A stretch of DNA of 64,000 bases, from positions 38,905-102,904 of the forward strand of contig WRMK01000001.1 of the NCBI GenBank assembly GCA_009777155.1. Direction: 5' to 3'. Under the pieces are notes generated by a model. It made no database searches. It was not told the DNA's origin and saw nothing but the letters and a program-made list of their open reading frames with translations. This stretch comes from Oscillospiraceae bacterium. Lineage in GTDB: Bacteria > Bacillota > Clostridia > Oscillospirales > Ruminococcaceae. The position numbers were made by a program, and so were the translations under genes. Shown here piece after piece: positions 8,368 to 16,114 of this stretch (positions are counted from its first letter, which is position 1; every line of letters begins with the position of its first letter).

Positions 8368-8460
8368 GCGTGCAGATTTTTCGTCATACAAGGCAAAAAT
8401 TTCCGTAATGCTTTGTGCATTGCGGAAATTTTTAACGCAGTATGGCGGAAAAGCTGTGCG
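8368..8460. repeat. Dispersed hairpin repeat P, copy 1
   Basis: Long imperfect palindrome: outer arms GCGTGCAGATTTTTCGTCATAC and its approximate complement at 8440-8460, inner arms AAAAATTTCCG / CGGAAATTTTT. The central block TCGTAATGCTTTGTGCATTGCGGAA-like sequence recurs at 57438-57494. It lies between two convergent genes and may help termination. Confidence 0.75.
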
Positions 8461-8504
8461 TAAAGCCGCCGTGCGTTAGTTTCCGAAGATGTCTATTGAA
8501 AATA

Positions 8505-9065
8505 TTACGACCGCGTAGCCTTTTTCAACACAGGGAGTATCGCAATTGCAATCGCCCCGCCGATTGCCGCCGTGATTATCTGCGGGTATGAGAACATGGT
8601 TGTAATCATCGTGGCTTGTTGCGGGGTTAAGTCTAATAAAAAAGGTATCGCAACCAGCACGACGCCGACATAAAGCACGGCGAATTTCCCGAGCGCGCCC
8701 GCAATCAGCGCGGTTATGTGCGCGGTTATAACTTTTTTTGCCGCCTTGTTCCCGATAACGTGCCACAACGCGACAAGTGTCAAGTTGCCGAGGCATACGA
8801 AAGGTATGATAAACGGAAACTGCGGCCCTACCGGGATTGGCAACATAAACGCCATTACGGGCGAAAGCACCGCGACCGCCGCCCCGCATGCCAAGCCGCC
8901 GGTCATCACCGAAACGATTAGAATTAGGTTAACCACCGAGCCGGTCACGAGGGTGTTGAACGGTGGCGGAGCCGCCGCGGTGAGCGAGCCTGTGCCCCAT
9001 TGGAGCGCGACTAATAGTGCGATTAGGACGCCTGTTCGTGCGATGAGTAGGATTTTGTTGTTCAT
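8505..9065 (-). CDS. ECF transporter S component (substrate-binding membrane subunit)
   Basis: A 186-residue membrane protein with five to six hydrophobic helices and the arrangement of an energy-coupling-factor S subunit: N-terminal short helix with ARTGVLIALLVALQW, a gap rich in Pro/Phe (MLPIPVGPQFPF) and a C-terminal helix. S components bind a vitamin, metal or other small ligand and share an EcfAAT module encoded elsewhere. The substrate cannot be named; no riboswitch is visible upstream. It lies 17 bases after the LRR gene and is probably co-transcribed with it. Confidence 0.8.
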   Translation of the reverse strand: MNNKILLIARTGVLIALLVALQWGTGSLTAAAPPPFNTLVTGSVVNLILIVSVMTGGLACGAAVAVLSPVMAFMLPIPVGPQFPFIIPFVCLGNLTLVALWHVIGNKAAKKVITAHITALIAGALGKFAVLYVGVVLVAIPFLLDLTPQQATMITTMFSYPQIITAAIGGAIAIAILPVLKKATRS

Positions 9066-9082
9066 GGTGGGTTCTTCTTTCT

Positions 9083-9841
9083 TTAGTGTATTAGGCAGTT
9101 GGGCAAAGCTACTCGCAGTTCGTCGGCTTGCCCATCACTGATTGGGTTATCGCTTAAATTTAAGTAGACTAAATTTGCCAACTCGCTCAAAGGTGATATA
9201 TCGCTGATTTGATTATCGGACAAGGATAAAACTTGCAAATTTTCTAACCCGCTCAAAGGCGATATATCATTTATTTGATTATCTCGCAAGTATAAATGAT
9301 TCAAATTCGTCAGCCCGCTCAAAGGTGAGACGTTACTAATTTGATTAAAACCCAAGTCCAAAAAGTCTAAGTTTGTTAAGCCGCTCAAAGCTGAAATATC
9401 GCTTACTTGACTTTCAAACAAGTTCAAAAACTTCAAATTAGGCAACCCGCTCAAAGGCGATATATCGCTGATTTGATTGCCGCCTAACCACAGGCTGTTC
9501 AAATTTGTCAACCCGCTCAAGGTTGAAATATCGTTGATTTGGTTGCCGCACAAATTCAAACTCGTCAAACTTTTCAGCTCTTTGAGCGATGATATGTCGC
9601 TGATTTGCGTGTCCACCAACCATAATCTTGCCACGTTCTGCGGAATTTCGCCGCTTGTAATCATTTCAACGAGCCGCTCGTTGGTTATGTCCTGCCCGCT
9701 TAGAACGACTTCGATTGTTTCGTCGGGTGCGGGCGGCTGTGTGATTTCCGACGTTTCGGAGGTCTCGCTTTCGGTGACACCCGCGCCGCCGCATGCGGTA
9801 AGCAGAACCACGCAAAGAATCAAATATATGATAGATTTCAT
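9083..9841 (-). CDS. Leucine-rich-repeat lipoprotein
   Basis: A 252-residue exported lipoprotein. The signal peptide MKSIIYLILCVVLLTAC has a lipobox LTAC; a Thr/Ser/Pro-rich linker follows, then seven to eight 22-residue leucine-rich repeats of the internalin-like SDS22 type (consensus LTNLxxLxLxxNQISDISPLSG). Such repeats form a curved binding surface, so a surface-binding role is likely. ATG 9841 follows GAGGTG; the longer ORF-track start is not used. The DNA shows matching 66-bp tandem repeats, prone to copy-number change. Confidence 0.9.
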   Translation of the reverse strand: MKSIIYLILCVVLLTACGGAGVTESETSETSEITQPPAPDETIEVVLSGQDITNERLVEMITSGEIPQNVARLWLVDTQISDISSLKELKSLTSLNLCGNQINDISTLSGLTNLNSLWLGGNQISDISPLSGLPNLKFLNLFESQVSDISALSGLTNLDFLDLGFNQISNVSPLSGLTNLNHLYLRDNQINDISPLSGLENLQVLSLSDNQISDISPLSELANLVYLNLSDNPISDGQADELRVALPNCLIH

Positions 9842-9862
9842 GTTCGTAGCACCTCGGTTATT

Positions 9863-9891
9863 ATTATACAGCATTTCGGCGGGTTTGTCAA
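9863..9891 (-). promoter_or_regulatory. Promoter for the LRR/ECF genes
   Basis: On the minus strand TTGACA (plus 9886-9891) and TATAAT (plus 9863-9868) with a 17-base spacer, about 20 bases before the GAGGTG ribosome site of the LRR gene. Confidence 0.8.
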
Positions 9892-9909
9892 GGTTTTTCT
9901 CACACAGGC

Positions 9910-9938
9910 TTGCAAAAAACGCAAACTCATGCTATAAT
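9910..9938 (+). promoter_or_regulatory. Promoter for the HTH gene at 10150
   Basis: TTGCAA 9910-9915 and TATAAT 9933-9938, 17-base spacer. It diverges from the LRR promoter and would give a leader of about 200 bases that includes the structured element at 10061. Confidence 0.7.
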
Positions 9939-10060
9939 TACTGCAAACGCAACCCCAAGTTGCGTAAATGCAAGCAGGGTTTGGTAGAGTGCAACCGCGG
10001 GAAATGATATATTAGAATTACACCGCTACCTCAAAAGGGACAGCGTGAAAAAATTCAAGG

Positions 10061-10141
10061 AAGGATTGCCCCGTTGCCTTGTAATTCGCGGAATTACGCA
10101 AATTTTCGTCGAAAATTTCTGCAAGCAGGGGCGGCAAGGTA
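10061..10141 (+). promoter_or_regulatory. Conserved structured leader, copy 3
   Basis: AAGGATTGCCCCGTTGCC ... GGGGCGGCAAGGTA eight bases before ATG 10150. Compared with copies 1 and 2 the stem changes from ATGCC/GGCAT to TTGCC/GGCAA and the inner closing pair from CCGG/CCGG to CTTG/CAAG, so pairing is kept although sequence differs. The interior hairpin TAATTC-GCG-GAATTA is the same as in copy 2. Confidence 0.65.
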
Positions 10142-10149
10142 TCAAAATT

Positions 10150-10707
10150 ATGAACTTTTCAGAAAATCTAAAAAACATGCGCCGTGACAAAAACCTATCG
10201 CAGGAGCAGTTGGCGGAACTGCTCGGCGTGTCGCGGCAGGCGGTCTCAAAGTGGGAGCAGGACAGCGGTTCGCCCAATTACCCGGAGACAGAAAAGCTGA
10301 TTCAGCTTGCCCAAAAGCTCGATGTCTCGCTCGATGCGCTGTTGCTGAACCGCCGCCCCGAAGCCAAAACTTCCGCGCCCGCGCCCTTGCCGGACGGGAA
10401 AATTTTTATTAAGACCAACCTGCTCGATTCGGCGTATACCTCCTACAATAAGTTTGCGATTCAGAAAAACTTTTTCCCGGGTAAGAATCAGGCGAAATTT
10501 TTCCTGAACGGCGTAGAGTGCCACGGGGTCGGCTTTTGGGGCAAGAGCGAGACCCTCACTGTGCTCGGTGTCTACGTAACCCGCAAGGAAGCCGAGCGGG
10601 AACTCGCCGAAATACACAAGGCTATTCAGTGCGGCGAGACGGCTTACGAAATCAAGTACAGCGCGAAGGTTAAGGAAGAATGGCACGGGTATGTCTTAGA
10701 TGATTAA
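10150..10707 (+). CDS. HTH (XRE) regulator with C-terminal unknown domain
   Basis: A 185-residue protein. Residues 1-65 are a clear Cro/C1 HTH (LSQEQLAELLGVSRQAVSKWE) of the type followed by a DALL motif. Residues 75-185 form a separate domain (from GKIFIKTNLLDSAYTSY to EWHGYVLDD) that I do not recognise and that could be a ligand-sensing part. The start is ATG 10150, after the structured leader; the upstream extension in the ORF track lies inside that leader. Confidence 0.85.
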   Translation: MNFSENLKNMRRDKNLSQEQLAELLGVSRQAVSKWEQDSGSPNYPETEKLIQLAQKLDVSLDALLLNRRPEAKTSAPAPLPDGKIFIKTNLLDSAYTSYNKFAIQKNFFPGKNQAKFFLNGVECHGVGFWGKSETLTVLGVYVTRKEAERELAEIHKAIQCGETAYEIKYSAKVKEEWHGYVLDD

Positions 10708-10725
10708 ATTTTTTGGTAAATACTA

Positions 10726-10754
10726 TTGACATTGCTTGAATATAATGGTATAAT
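10726..10754 (+). promoter_or_regulatory. Strong promoter upstream of IRC-B
   Basis: TTGACA 10726-10731 and TATAAT 10749-10754 with a 17-base spacer. A transcript from here would carry the entire inverted-repeat cassette as a leader of about 440 bases before the YbjQ-like gene. Confidence 0.8.
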
Positions 10755-10770
10755 GAAGGTATTACTACCA

Positions 10771-11177
10771 GACGATTGCGAAACTCACGGGCGAACCGTG
10801 GTGAATCGCCCCTACATACTGCGCCTACATATTGTAGGTAGAGGGTTTCATGGACTTGAGCGGGGGCAGAGGGGGGTAGTAGGGGTACGGCGGCACAAGG
10901 AATCGCACGCCCGCGTTCTACGCTTGATAAAGCTTAACCTTCTCGAGCCGAACCGTTATCACGTAGCACAAACCCTATGCGAGAGCAGACTTTTCAAATA
11001 GATGAAACCTGTCAAGTCGTCAACTTGTAAGGTCGCAATCGAGAAAGTGGAGTCTGAACAGCCTGTGTGGCGGGCTGGCGATTCCTTGTGCCGCCGTACC
11101 CCTACTACCCCCCTCTGCCACGACTGCCGCCTCATATTTGCAAAAAATTTGCGGTATGTATGAGTTTCGCAATCGTC
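10771..11177. other. Inverted-repeat cassette, copy B (IRC-B)
   Basis: Outer arms GACGATTGCGAAACTCA (10771-10787) and TGAGTTTCGCAATCGTC (11161-11177) are perfect 17-bp complements. Inner arms 10865-10906 and 11078-11119 are perfect 42-bp complements. The 171-bp core (10907-11077) matches the reverse complement of the IRC-A core at roughly 94 percent by eye. A smaller hairpin closed by CTCAT/ATGAG lies at about 11131-11165, and GGGCGA/TCGCCC at about 10790-10812. No ORF is convincing. This accounts for the gap 10708-11207. Confidence 0.85.
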
Positions 11178-11207
11178 TAATATTACTGCTTAAAGGAGAA
11201 ATTCAAC

Positions 11208-11519
11208 ATGATTTTAGTTAACACCGATTTTATCACCGGCAAAAATTTGCATACCATCTCACTCGTAAAGGGCAGCGTTGTGCAATCCAAGCACATGGGC
11301 AAGGACATTATGGCGGGCTTCAAGACTATGGTTGGCGGCGAAATCAAAGGCTACACCGAGATGATTGACGAGGCGCGGGAGATTGCAACCAAGCGAATGA
11401 TTGGCGAGGCGCAAACCTTAGGCGCGGACGGCATTATAAACGTCCGCTACGCTTCGTCGGCAATCCAGCAGGGCATGGCGGAGCTTTTGGCAGTCGGTAC
11501 GGCGGTAAAGTTTATCTAA
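11208..11519 (+). CDS. ybjQ: YbjQ-family (UPF0145) protein
   Basis: A 103-residue soluble protein with the family patterns KGSVVQSKHMGKD, GGEIKGYTEMIDEAR and GADGIINVRYASS. The family forms pentamer-like rings with a heavy-metal-binding-like fold; the biological role is unknown. ATG 11208 follows AAAGGAG. It is transcribed from the promoter at 10726 through IRC-B and ends at the terminator at 11537. Confidence 0.92.
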   Translation: MILVNTDFITGKNLHTISLVKGSVVQSKHMGKDIMAGFKTMVGGEIKGYTEMIDEAREIATKRMIGEAQTLGADGIINVRYASSAIQQGMAELLAVGTAVKFI

Positions 11520-11536
11520 ACTTAGACAAAAATAAA

Positions 11537-11664
11537 AACAACAGCTTACCGAATAGCCGCCCATTCAGTTTCATTTAATTATGAAAAAGATGGGCGGCTA
11601 TTAAAACTTTGCTAAAGCAAAGTTTTCTCACGTCAGTGAGGAGAAGGGTAAGCTGTTGTTTTTT
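11537..11664. terminator. Bidirectional terminator carrying a repeat in its loop
   Basis: AACAACAGCTTACC (11537-11550) and GGTAAGCTGTTGTT (11647-11660) form a perfect 14-bp stem followed by six T on the plus strand; on the minus strand the other side reads TTTTTATTTTT. It therefore serves both ybjQ and the convergent phage-like cluster. The loop is filled by an 88-bp-type repeat (11552-11641), an apparent insertion into a pre-existing terminator. Confidence 0.85.
11552..11641 (-). repeat. 88-bp double-hairpin repeat, copy 2
   Basis: Minus-strand copy of the repeat at 3313, with the same AAAACTTTGC/GCAAAGTTTT hairpin and AATAGCCGCC/GGCGGCTATT ends. Its spacer (TTTTTCATAATTAAATGAAACTG) is nearly identical to that of the copy at 51303, so these two are the closest pair. 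Confidence 0.9.
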
Positions 11665-11689
11665 GGAGGTATATCGCTATGAAATTGGC

Positions 11690-12628
11690 TTAATCGTATT
11701 CAACCGCAATCATCTGCAAGTTCGTGCCCGCCTTGCCGACCAACCAGAATGTTCGGTCGTCGAGGCTGATGAAATTCTCTTGCGGTACATGCTCTAAGTT
11801 TGTCTGCATGGTGTAAATCATGTCTTGATAATAGAGTCCGTGCGGTTGTTGCAGGTAATACGGCATGATTATATTGCGATTGTCGATATAGCTCAGGCCG
11901 TTGTTTGCGACACCCGCCATTTGAGAATTGAGCGGGGACAATGTCCCGTAGTTGAGGGAAACACTTCCGTAGCGACTGTCACGCTGTCCGTCTTTCCTGT
12001 AAACGACACCGCCGCCCGAAAATATATTTGCTTGATTGGTTAATGGGACGCTCGTCATTCCGCAATACTCGGCATCAGGGGCTTGCTCCGACGTTTTGAT
12101 TAGGTCGGTGAATAATAAATTGGCAATGACTTCTTGCGAGTTCGCCCCTTGAAAATGTTTCGTCTGAATGAAAGTATTTGTGCCTTTGCGGGCGATTGTA
12201 AGATGAATCTGATGGTTCTGCGGATAGGCGTGTTGCAAGGTTGCAATTGCCAGGGTCTGCGGCATCGATTGATAAATCGGCGCGGTCTCGTCATTGCGGT
12301 AACTCTGCAATTGTATCGCGTTTGAACCCGAGGCGGGATTGTAAACTACATACAAGTTATACCCGCCCCCCGGCGACAACAAGCGAATTTGAGTTGCAAT
12401 GGACGTGTCAAGCATGTTGGTTGAATTGTAGAGAACATTTTGGTATACCCACGGATTGGTCGCCGTTTGATAAGAGTTGCCGTTTACCGGGCCTCTGCTG
12501 TAGGTTATCGAGAAGCCCAAGGTTTGAAAGTATGATGCAACTTGTGTCATGAAATTCCAGATATAAGCGTTACTGCCGCTGGTATCCGGTTGCATCGAGT
12601 TAATAATTTTTGTGTTTTCTAAAGACAT
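11690..12628 (-). CDS. Distal tail / receptor-binding candidate (cluster 1)
   Basis: Last gene of the cluster, 312 residues. No family recognised. The sequence is rich in Asn, Gln, Ser, Tyr and Gly with no signal peptide or membrane segment, which suits a beta-rich tail-tip or receptor-binding protein; its place after the tail hub supports this. Its start overlaps the preceding gene by one base. No enzymatic (lysin) motif seen. Confidence 0.7.
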   Translation of the reverse strand: MSLENTKIINSMQPDTSGSNAYIWNFMTQVASYFQTLGFSITYSRGPVNGNSYQTATNPWVYQNVLYNSTNMLDTSIATQIRLLSPGGGYNLYVVYNPASGSNAIQLQSYRNDETAPIYQSMPQTLAIATLQHAYPQNHQIHLTIARKGTNTFIQTKHFQGANSQEVIANLLFTDLIKTSEQAPDAEYCGMTSVPLTNQANIFSGGGVVYRKDGQRDSRYGSVSLNYGTLSPLNSQMAGVANNGLSYIDNRNIIMPYYLQQPHGLYYQDMIYTMQTNLEHVPQENFISLDDRTFWLVGKAGTNLQMIAVEYD

Positions 12629-12879
12629 TAGTGTAAACCTCCTGCATGATTTAATATAGTGACAATATCTTGCGGCAGTTTTATTTCAATCAGCTCGCCG
12701 TCAACGGTCAGTATGCGTGTTTCGATTTCGTGTGTGAATAATTCCATGGAATCAAATATCTCGATTAGCGGGTGATAATCGCCGCCGCTGTTCATCGCCG
12801 AAACTATGATTCCGTTAATCATTAGGCCGATAATTAAGCCGTCGCACTGGCCCCTCATGTAATCGCTCGTCATTCCCAT
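12628..12879 (-). CDS. Small tail-module protein (cluster 1)
   Basis: An 83-residue protein between the hub-like gene and the last gene, overlapping both. It has a hydrophobic segment GLIIGLMINGIIVSAM near the N-terminus, so it might be membrane-associated, and an acidic C-terminal half. A holin-like role is conceivable but no lysin partner is present. No family recognised. Confidence 0.6.
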   Translation of the reverse strand: MGMTSDYMRGQCDGLIIGLMINGIIVSAMNSGGDYHPLIEIFDSMELFTHEIETRILTVDGELIEIKLPQDIVTILNHAGGLH

Positions 12880-14036
12880 ATCACCTTCCTGCTCTTTCCC
12901 TCCCCGTCAACCGAAGTAATCCTGCCCGAAGTGTCGCGGGGAGTTGTAAAGTTAAATGTTCTTGCACCGATTTTCACATCGAAGCCGGTCGGCCTGATGT
13001 ATAACTCGTCGAAGCCCCTGTAATCCCCCTCCGACCCGGGCAACCCGCCCGCAGTGTCAATATCGTCAAGAGGGTTCTTGGACTTTGCCGTGAGTGTAGC
13101 GCGGAGCCCGCCGTCGTAATGCAACGTGTACTCACTTATGACGGTCGAGAAAAACCCGAATTGGAAATCGTCTTGTATCCATATCCCGTCGCCCGCCTCC
13201 AGGTACGGCAGACCCTGCATTTTCATGGTAAGCCCGAAATAGGAGTAGTTGTCCCACTCGTCCAAGACCCGCCGCGCAATCGCCTCGCTCCCGAACGGGT
13301 TGAATTGGCGGCAGGTCTCTTTTGCAGTGCCGTCGCCCGCCCCCATTATTTCACCGTTCACAACGTATTCGATTCTCCGTATTCTGTTAATATCGGGCTT
13401 GAGAGATAGGTTGAATATTTGGTAACTTTCGATGGTGAAAAAGGCGCGTTCAAACTTTTTGAGTTGCAAAATACCGTAGCGGTCGAACCTTGCGACGCCG
13501 CCGTTTAAGCCCGCGATATAGCCGATTAATTCGCGGACGGTTGCGTTGCCGTGGATGTTTTCGATTGTGTCGGGTTTTGGGTAGAAGCCTACGTGGAGGT
13601 CATACTCCGAAGCAATGTTTGAAAGCAAAGTCGCCGCGGTGCAAGGAAACGAAATATTCCGCGGCTTGTAACGGACATCAAGGCGCGACATGTAATCATG
13701 GCAAGTGATAGTCTGGCGGTTGCGTTGCCTGCTTCGCCTTGATATAAAAAATTCCCCGAGCATGCACGGCTCGGAAAGTACGCCGTTTTCCTCAAACATA
13801 ATGTACGGGCGCACTCGCGAGGTCAGCGATATACTGTGATTGCCCCAAAGCTCAAAACTGAACCGCCTTGAGCACGCCGTCCCGAAATTCATATCCTCGG
13901 GGTGAACCACATCGTTTAATTCAAACGATATAATTTCTGCGTTGGTGTATGCGCGCGGGCCGACTTCGATTTCGCACCGTACTATGCGGCCGCGCTTTCG
14001 TGCCATATCCATAAATTCTTGTGAAACATCAAACAT
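12870..14036 (-). CDS. Tail hub / baseplate-like protein (cluster 1)
   Basis: A 388-residue protein in the position of the tail-associated hub (gp27/XkdQ-like). It is beta-rich and contains ARKRGRIVRCEIEVG at the start, CHDYMSRLDVRYKP in the middle and EAGDGIWIQDDF, all reminiscent of hub-type proteins that build the end of the tail tube. No peptidase or lysozyme domain is fused. The assignment rests on position and overall character. Confidence 0.65.
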   Translation of the reverse strand: MFDVSQEFMDMARKRGRIVRCEIEVGPRAYTNAEIISFELNDVVHPEDMNFGTACSRRFSFELWGNHSISLTSRVRPYIMFEENGVLSEPCMLGEFFISRRSRQRNRQTITCHDYMSRLDVRYKPRNISFPCTAATLLSNIASEYDLHVGFYPKPDTIENIHGNATVRELIGYIAGLNGGVARFDRYGILQLKKFERAFFTIESYQIFNLSLKPDINRIRRIEYVVNGEIMGAGDGTAKETCRQFNPFGSEAIARRVLDEWDNYSYFGLTMKMQGLPYLEAGDGIWIQDDFQFGFFSTVISEYTLHYDGGLRATLTAKSKNPLDDIDTAGGLPGSEGDYRGFDELYIRPTGFDVKIGARTFNFTTPRDTSGRITSVDGEGKSRKVIWE

Positions 14037-14053
14037 TTTTAGTCCTTTCTTAT

Positions 14054-14401
14054 CTAAAGCTCCTCTAAAACTAACTTAAAAGCTTTATAATAGGTGATAC
14101 CGTCCAAAACATAATTAGTTTCGGCGACTTGTTCTTTCAAGAAAAAATTTGCAGTTGTAAGCTCGGTCATCGGGCTGTCAAAAGTTACCGAAATATATGG
14201 ATTGTTTGCAAAAGAAAAGATATAATATAACTGCTCGGAATCGAGCCCGCCGAGGTGCAAAGTCAGCAGATGTTTTCTGTTAATAAAGTCAATTAACATA
14301 TCTCCGCGCGAGTTATAATCTGTGCGGGTATTGCGTGCCGCGCGTTTTACCGTGCAGGATAAAATGCCGGGTATCGGTTGGTGGTTGAAGTATACATTCA
14401 T
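14054..14401 (-). CDS. Distal tail-like protein (cluster 1)
   Basis: 115 residues from ATG 14401, which follows GGAGG (AAGGAGGGTAGCTCAG); the ORF-track start at 14440 would overlap the previous gene more than needed. Lies directly after the tape measure, where the distal tail protein (Dit) is normally encoded, and has a beta-rich pattern with SCTVKRAAR and LTLHLGGLDSEQL. Family not certain. Confidence 0.65.
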   Translation of the reverse strand: MNVYFNHQPIPGILSCTVKRAARNTRTDYNSRGDMLIDFINRKHLLTLHLGGLDSEQLYYIFSFANNPYISVTFDSPMTELTTANFFLKEQVAETNYVLDGITYYKAFKLVLEEL

Positions 14402-14415
14402 CTGAGCTACCCTCC

Positions 14416-15129
14416 TTATTTTAACGGTCTTGCTCCCCATTGTCGGTGAAGATTGTTCATAGTTTCGGCAATAATTTGCGTAAATTCATACTCGCCGATT
14501 CTAAGAGAAACTTCAACGGGGCGTTGTGCGAAGTCGTCGCCGCCTGCTGAATTTTCATCATTTTTCACGATAATGGGTTGAATTGCACCGATTGAATTAA
14601 TGCCTCCCGCGTTCTTTAAAGCGGCGTTTTCGGAAGCGGTCAGCACTGCCTCGCCCTTGTGCAAAAGTGCGGGGAAATCGTCGTACGGAATGTAATTTGT
14701 ACCGCTCGCAAACGACGGTATATCCCCGAACGAAAAGGGATTCGCGCCGTTTGAATTAGACACGGAAGCCGCCGCCGATTTTGCCGATGACGACGAGGCT
14801 TTTCCGAGAAGTTCGCCGAGATTTGCACCCCCCGCACTTGAAATTTTTGTCAGTTCCTGCGTTATTGGCGTGAGTACACTGAGCAAAGGTGCGGCGAAAT
14901 TTTTCAAGTTTACAAACGCCGCCCCAAGGCGGGTTAGAGCGTTTTCGGCTTGGGTTACACTGCCGGCGAAAATCTCACTTAGCATCTGCCCGAAAGTCTG
15001 CGCCGTGCTGCTTGCCAAGTTCTTGATATTTGCCGAGCCTTTTTCAAGCAACAAACCGGCGCGAAGCACGTCGTCTTCTACGTTTGAGCTGTCTACCCGA
15101 ACCTCATATACAATACTGCCATCTGCCAT
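14416..15129 (-). CDS. Short tape-measure-like protein (cluster 1)
   Basis: 237 residues from ATG 15129 after AGGAGG. The N-terminal half is helical (ENALTRLGAAFVNLKNF), and the C-terminus has the block FASGTNYIPYDDFPALLHKGE followed by VLTASENAAL, which is typical of tape-measure C-termini. Tape-measure length sets tail length, so at 237 residues the tail would be very short, roughly 35 nm by the usual 0.15 nm per residue. No membrane segment cluster or lytic domain. Confidence 0.75.
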   Translation of the reverse strand: MADGSIVYEVRVDSSNVEDDVLRAGLLLEKGSANIKNLASSTAQTFGQMLSEIFAGSVTQAENALTRLGAAFVNLKNFAAPLLSVLTPITQELTKISSAGGANLGELLGKASSSSAKSAAASVSNSNGANPFSFGDIPSFASGTNYIPYDDFPALLHKGEAVLTASENAALKNAGGINSIGAIQPIIVKNDENSAGGDDFAQRPVEVSLRIGEYEFTQIIAETMNNLHRQWGARPLK

Positions 15130-15195
15130 TTTTTCCTCCTTACTTGACACTCTCCGAAAATATTTTTTGTAATTTTCGGAGAGCGTCTTTCTAAC

Positions 15196-15792
15196 TTAAC
15201 TTGCTAACTTTTCAAACAATTTTTCCAATTGTTTTTGGTAATTTTCGGGCGTGGAAACATCGTTGTCAAGCGAGTAAGTCCGCTTTAAGGCGTAGATTTT
15301 TTCTGCATCTTCCGCACTTAGGTTTGCGGGAATTTCCATAGCGCGAATTTTCATCACGTTATAAATTGCAGTGCCTTCGGGGAGCGCGGAAATCAACGCG
15401 CAAAATTCGCTCCATTGCAGTTCATCTTTGTGCAAATTTATACCGTATGCTTGTAAAAATCCGCCGTAAATTAACCCGGCGTCTTTCTCAAGCGAGAGAA
15501 CCTGTAAAACCCGTTCACCGCTTGCTTTTTCGCAGTTGCCTTTCGGATTTAACGCCTCGAATATTTTGTCTAAAAGTGCGATTTTTTCAGGTTGTTTTAG
15601 TCGGTTTGCGCGGTAAAAAGAAAACCGTTTCAGCAACAAAAAAAGTGCGGTGTTTATGCGGGCGGCCTCGGAAATTGCGGGGTCTTTCAAAAGCAGTGAT
15701 GATTTTATTACGTTTTTGAAAGTTGGATTTGCGGTGTAGGTATTTTTGTTGAAGGGGATAGGTTCTTGGGTTTGTATTCCTAATCTAAACAT
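15196..15792 (-). CDS. Tail assembly chaperone-like protein 2 (cluster 1)
   Basis: A 198-residue helical protein between tape measure and tail tube, the usual place of the second tail-assembly chaperone (Gp15-like). Its start overlaps the stop of the preceding gene, but in the +1 frame and with its own GGGGAG ribosome site nine bases upstream, so separate initiation is likelier than frameshifting. Confidence 0.65.
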   Translation of the reverse strand: MFRLGIQTQEPIPFNKNTYTANPTFKNVIKSSLLLKDPAISEAARINTALFLLLKRFSFYRANRLKQPEKIALLDKIFEALNPKGNCEKASGERVLQVLSLEKDAGLIYGGFLQAYGINLHKDELQWSEFCALISALPEGTAIYNVMKIRAMEIPANLSAEDAEKIYALKRTYSLDNDVSTPENYQKQLEKLFEKLAS

Positions 15793-16111
15793 ACTTTTTC
15801 ACTCCCCGTTTATCCTCGTATTTCCTTTGTTTAACCGCCATCGGGAGGAGTTTGCGTGTGATAATATGTCTAATTATTTTCATAGTTTTTTCGGGATTAT
15901 TTTTACAATCAAGTAGTAATTTTTCTGTAATTTCTTCGCCGAAAATTTCCATAAACATATCAATCACATCAAGCCCCAGTTCATGAGTTTCACCCGCTTG
16001 AAAAAGCCTTGTGTGAAGCTTTTCAAGTGCGGTTTTTGCCTGCTGCCCGCTTATTTCGACACTGATTTTTTCGCCGCCTGTTTTAAGGCGAATTTTTCTA
16101 ATTTTAGACAT
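15785..16111 (-). CDS. Tail assembly chaperone-like protein 1 (cluster 1)
   Basis: 108 residues, helical and charged, directly after the tail tube gene with three bases between, as tail chaperone genes usually are. It would coat the tape measure during tail assembly. No family motif strong enough to name it otherwise. Confidence 0.6.
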   Translation of the reverse strand: MSKIRKIRLKTGGEKISVEISGQQAKTALEKLHTRLFQAGETHELGLDVIDMFMEIFGEEITEKLLLDCKNNPEKTMKIIRHIITRKLLPMAVKQRKYEDKRGVKKYV

Positions 16112-16114
16112 AGT

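Noticed and set aside
9083-9700. Regularly spaced 66-bp repeats resembling a CRISPR array
   Set aside because: They encode leucine-rich repeats in an open frame; there are no unique spacers. No CRISPR array was seen anywhere in the window.
15785-15792. Programmed frameshift joining the two chaperone-like genes of cluster 1
   Set aside because: The second gene is in the +1 frame with its own ATG and a GGGGAG ribosome site; no proper -1 heptamer is present.
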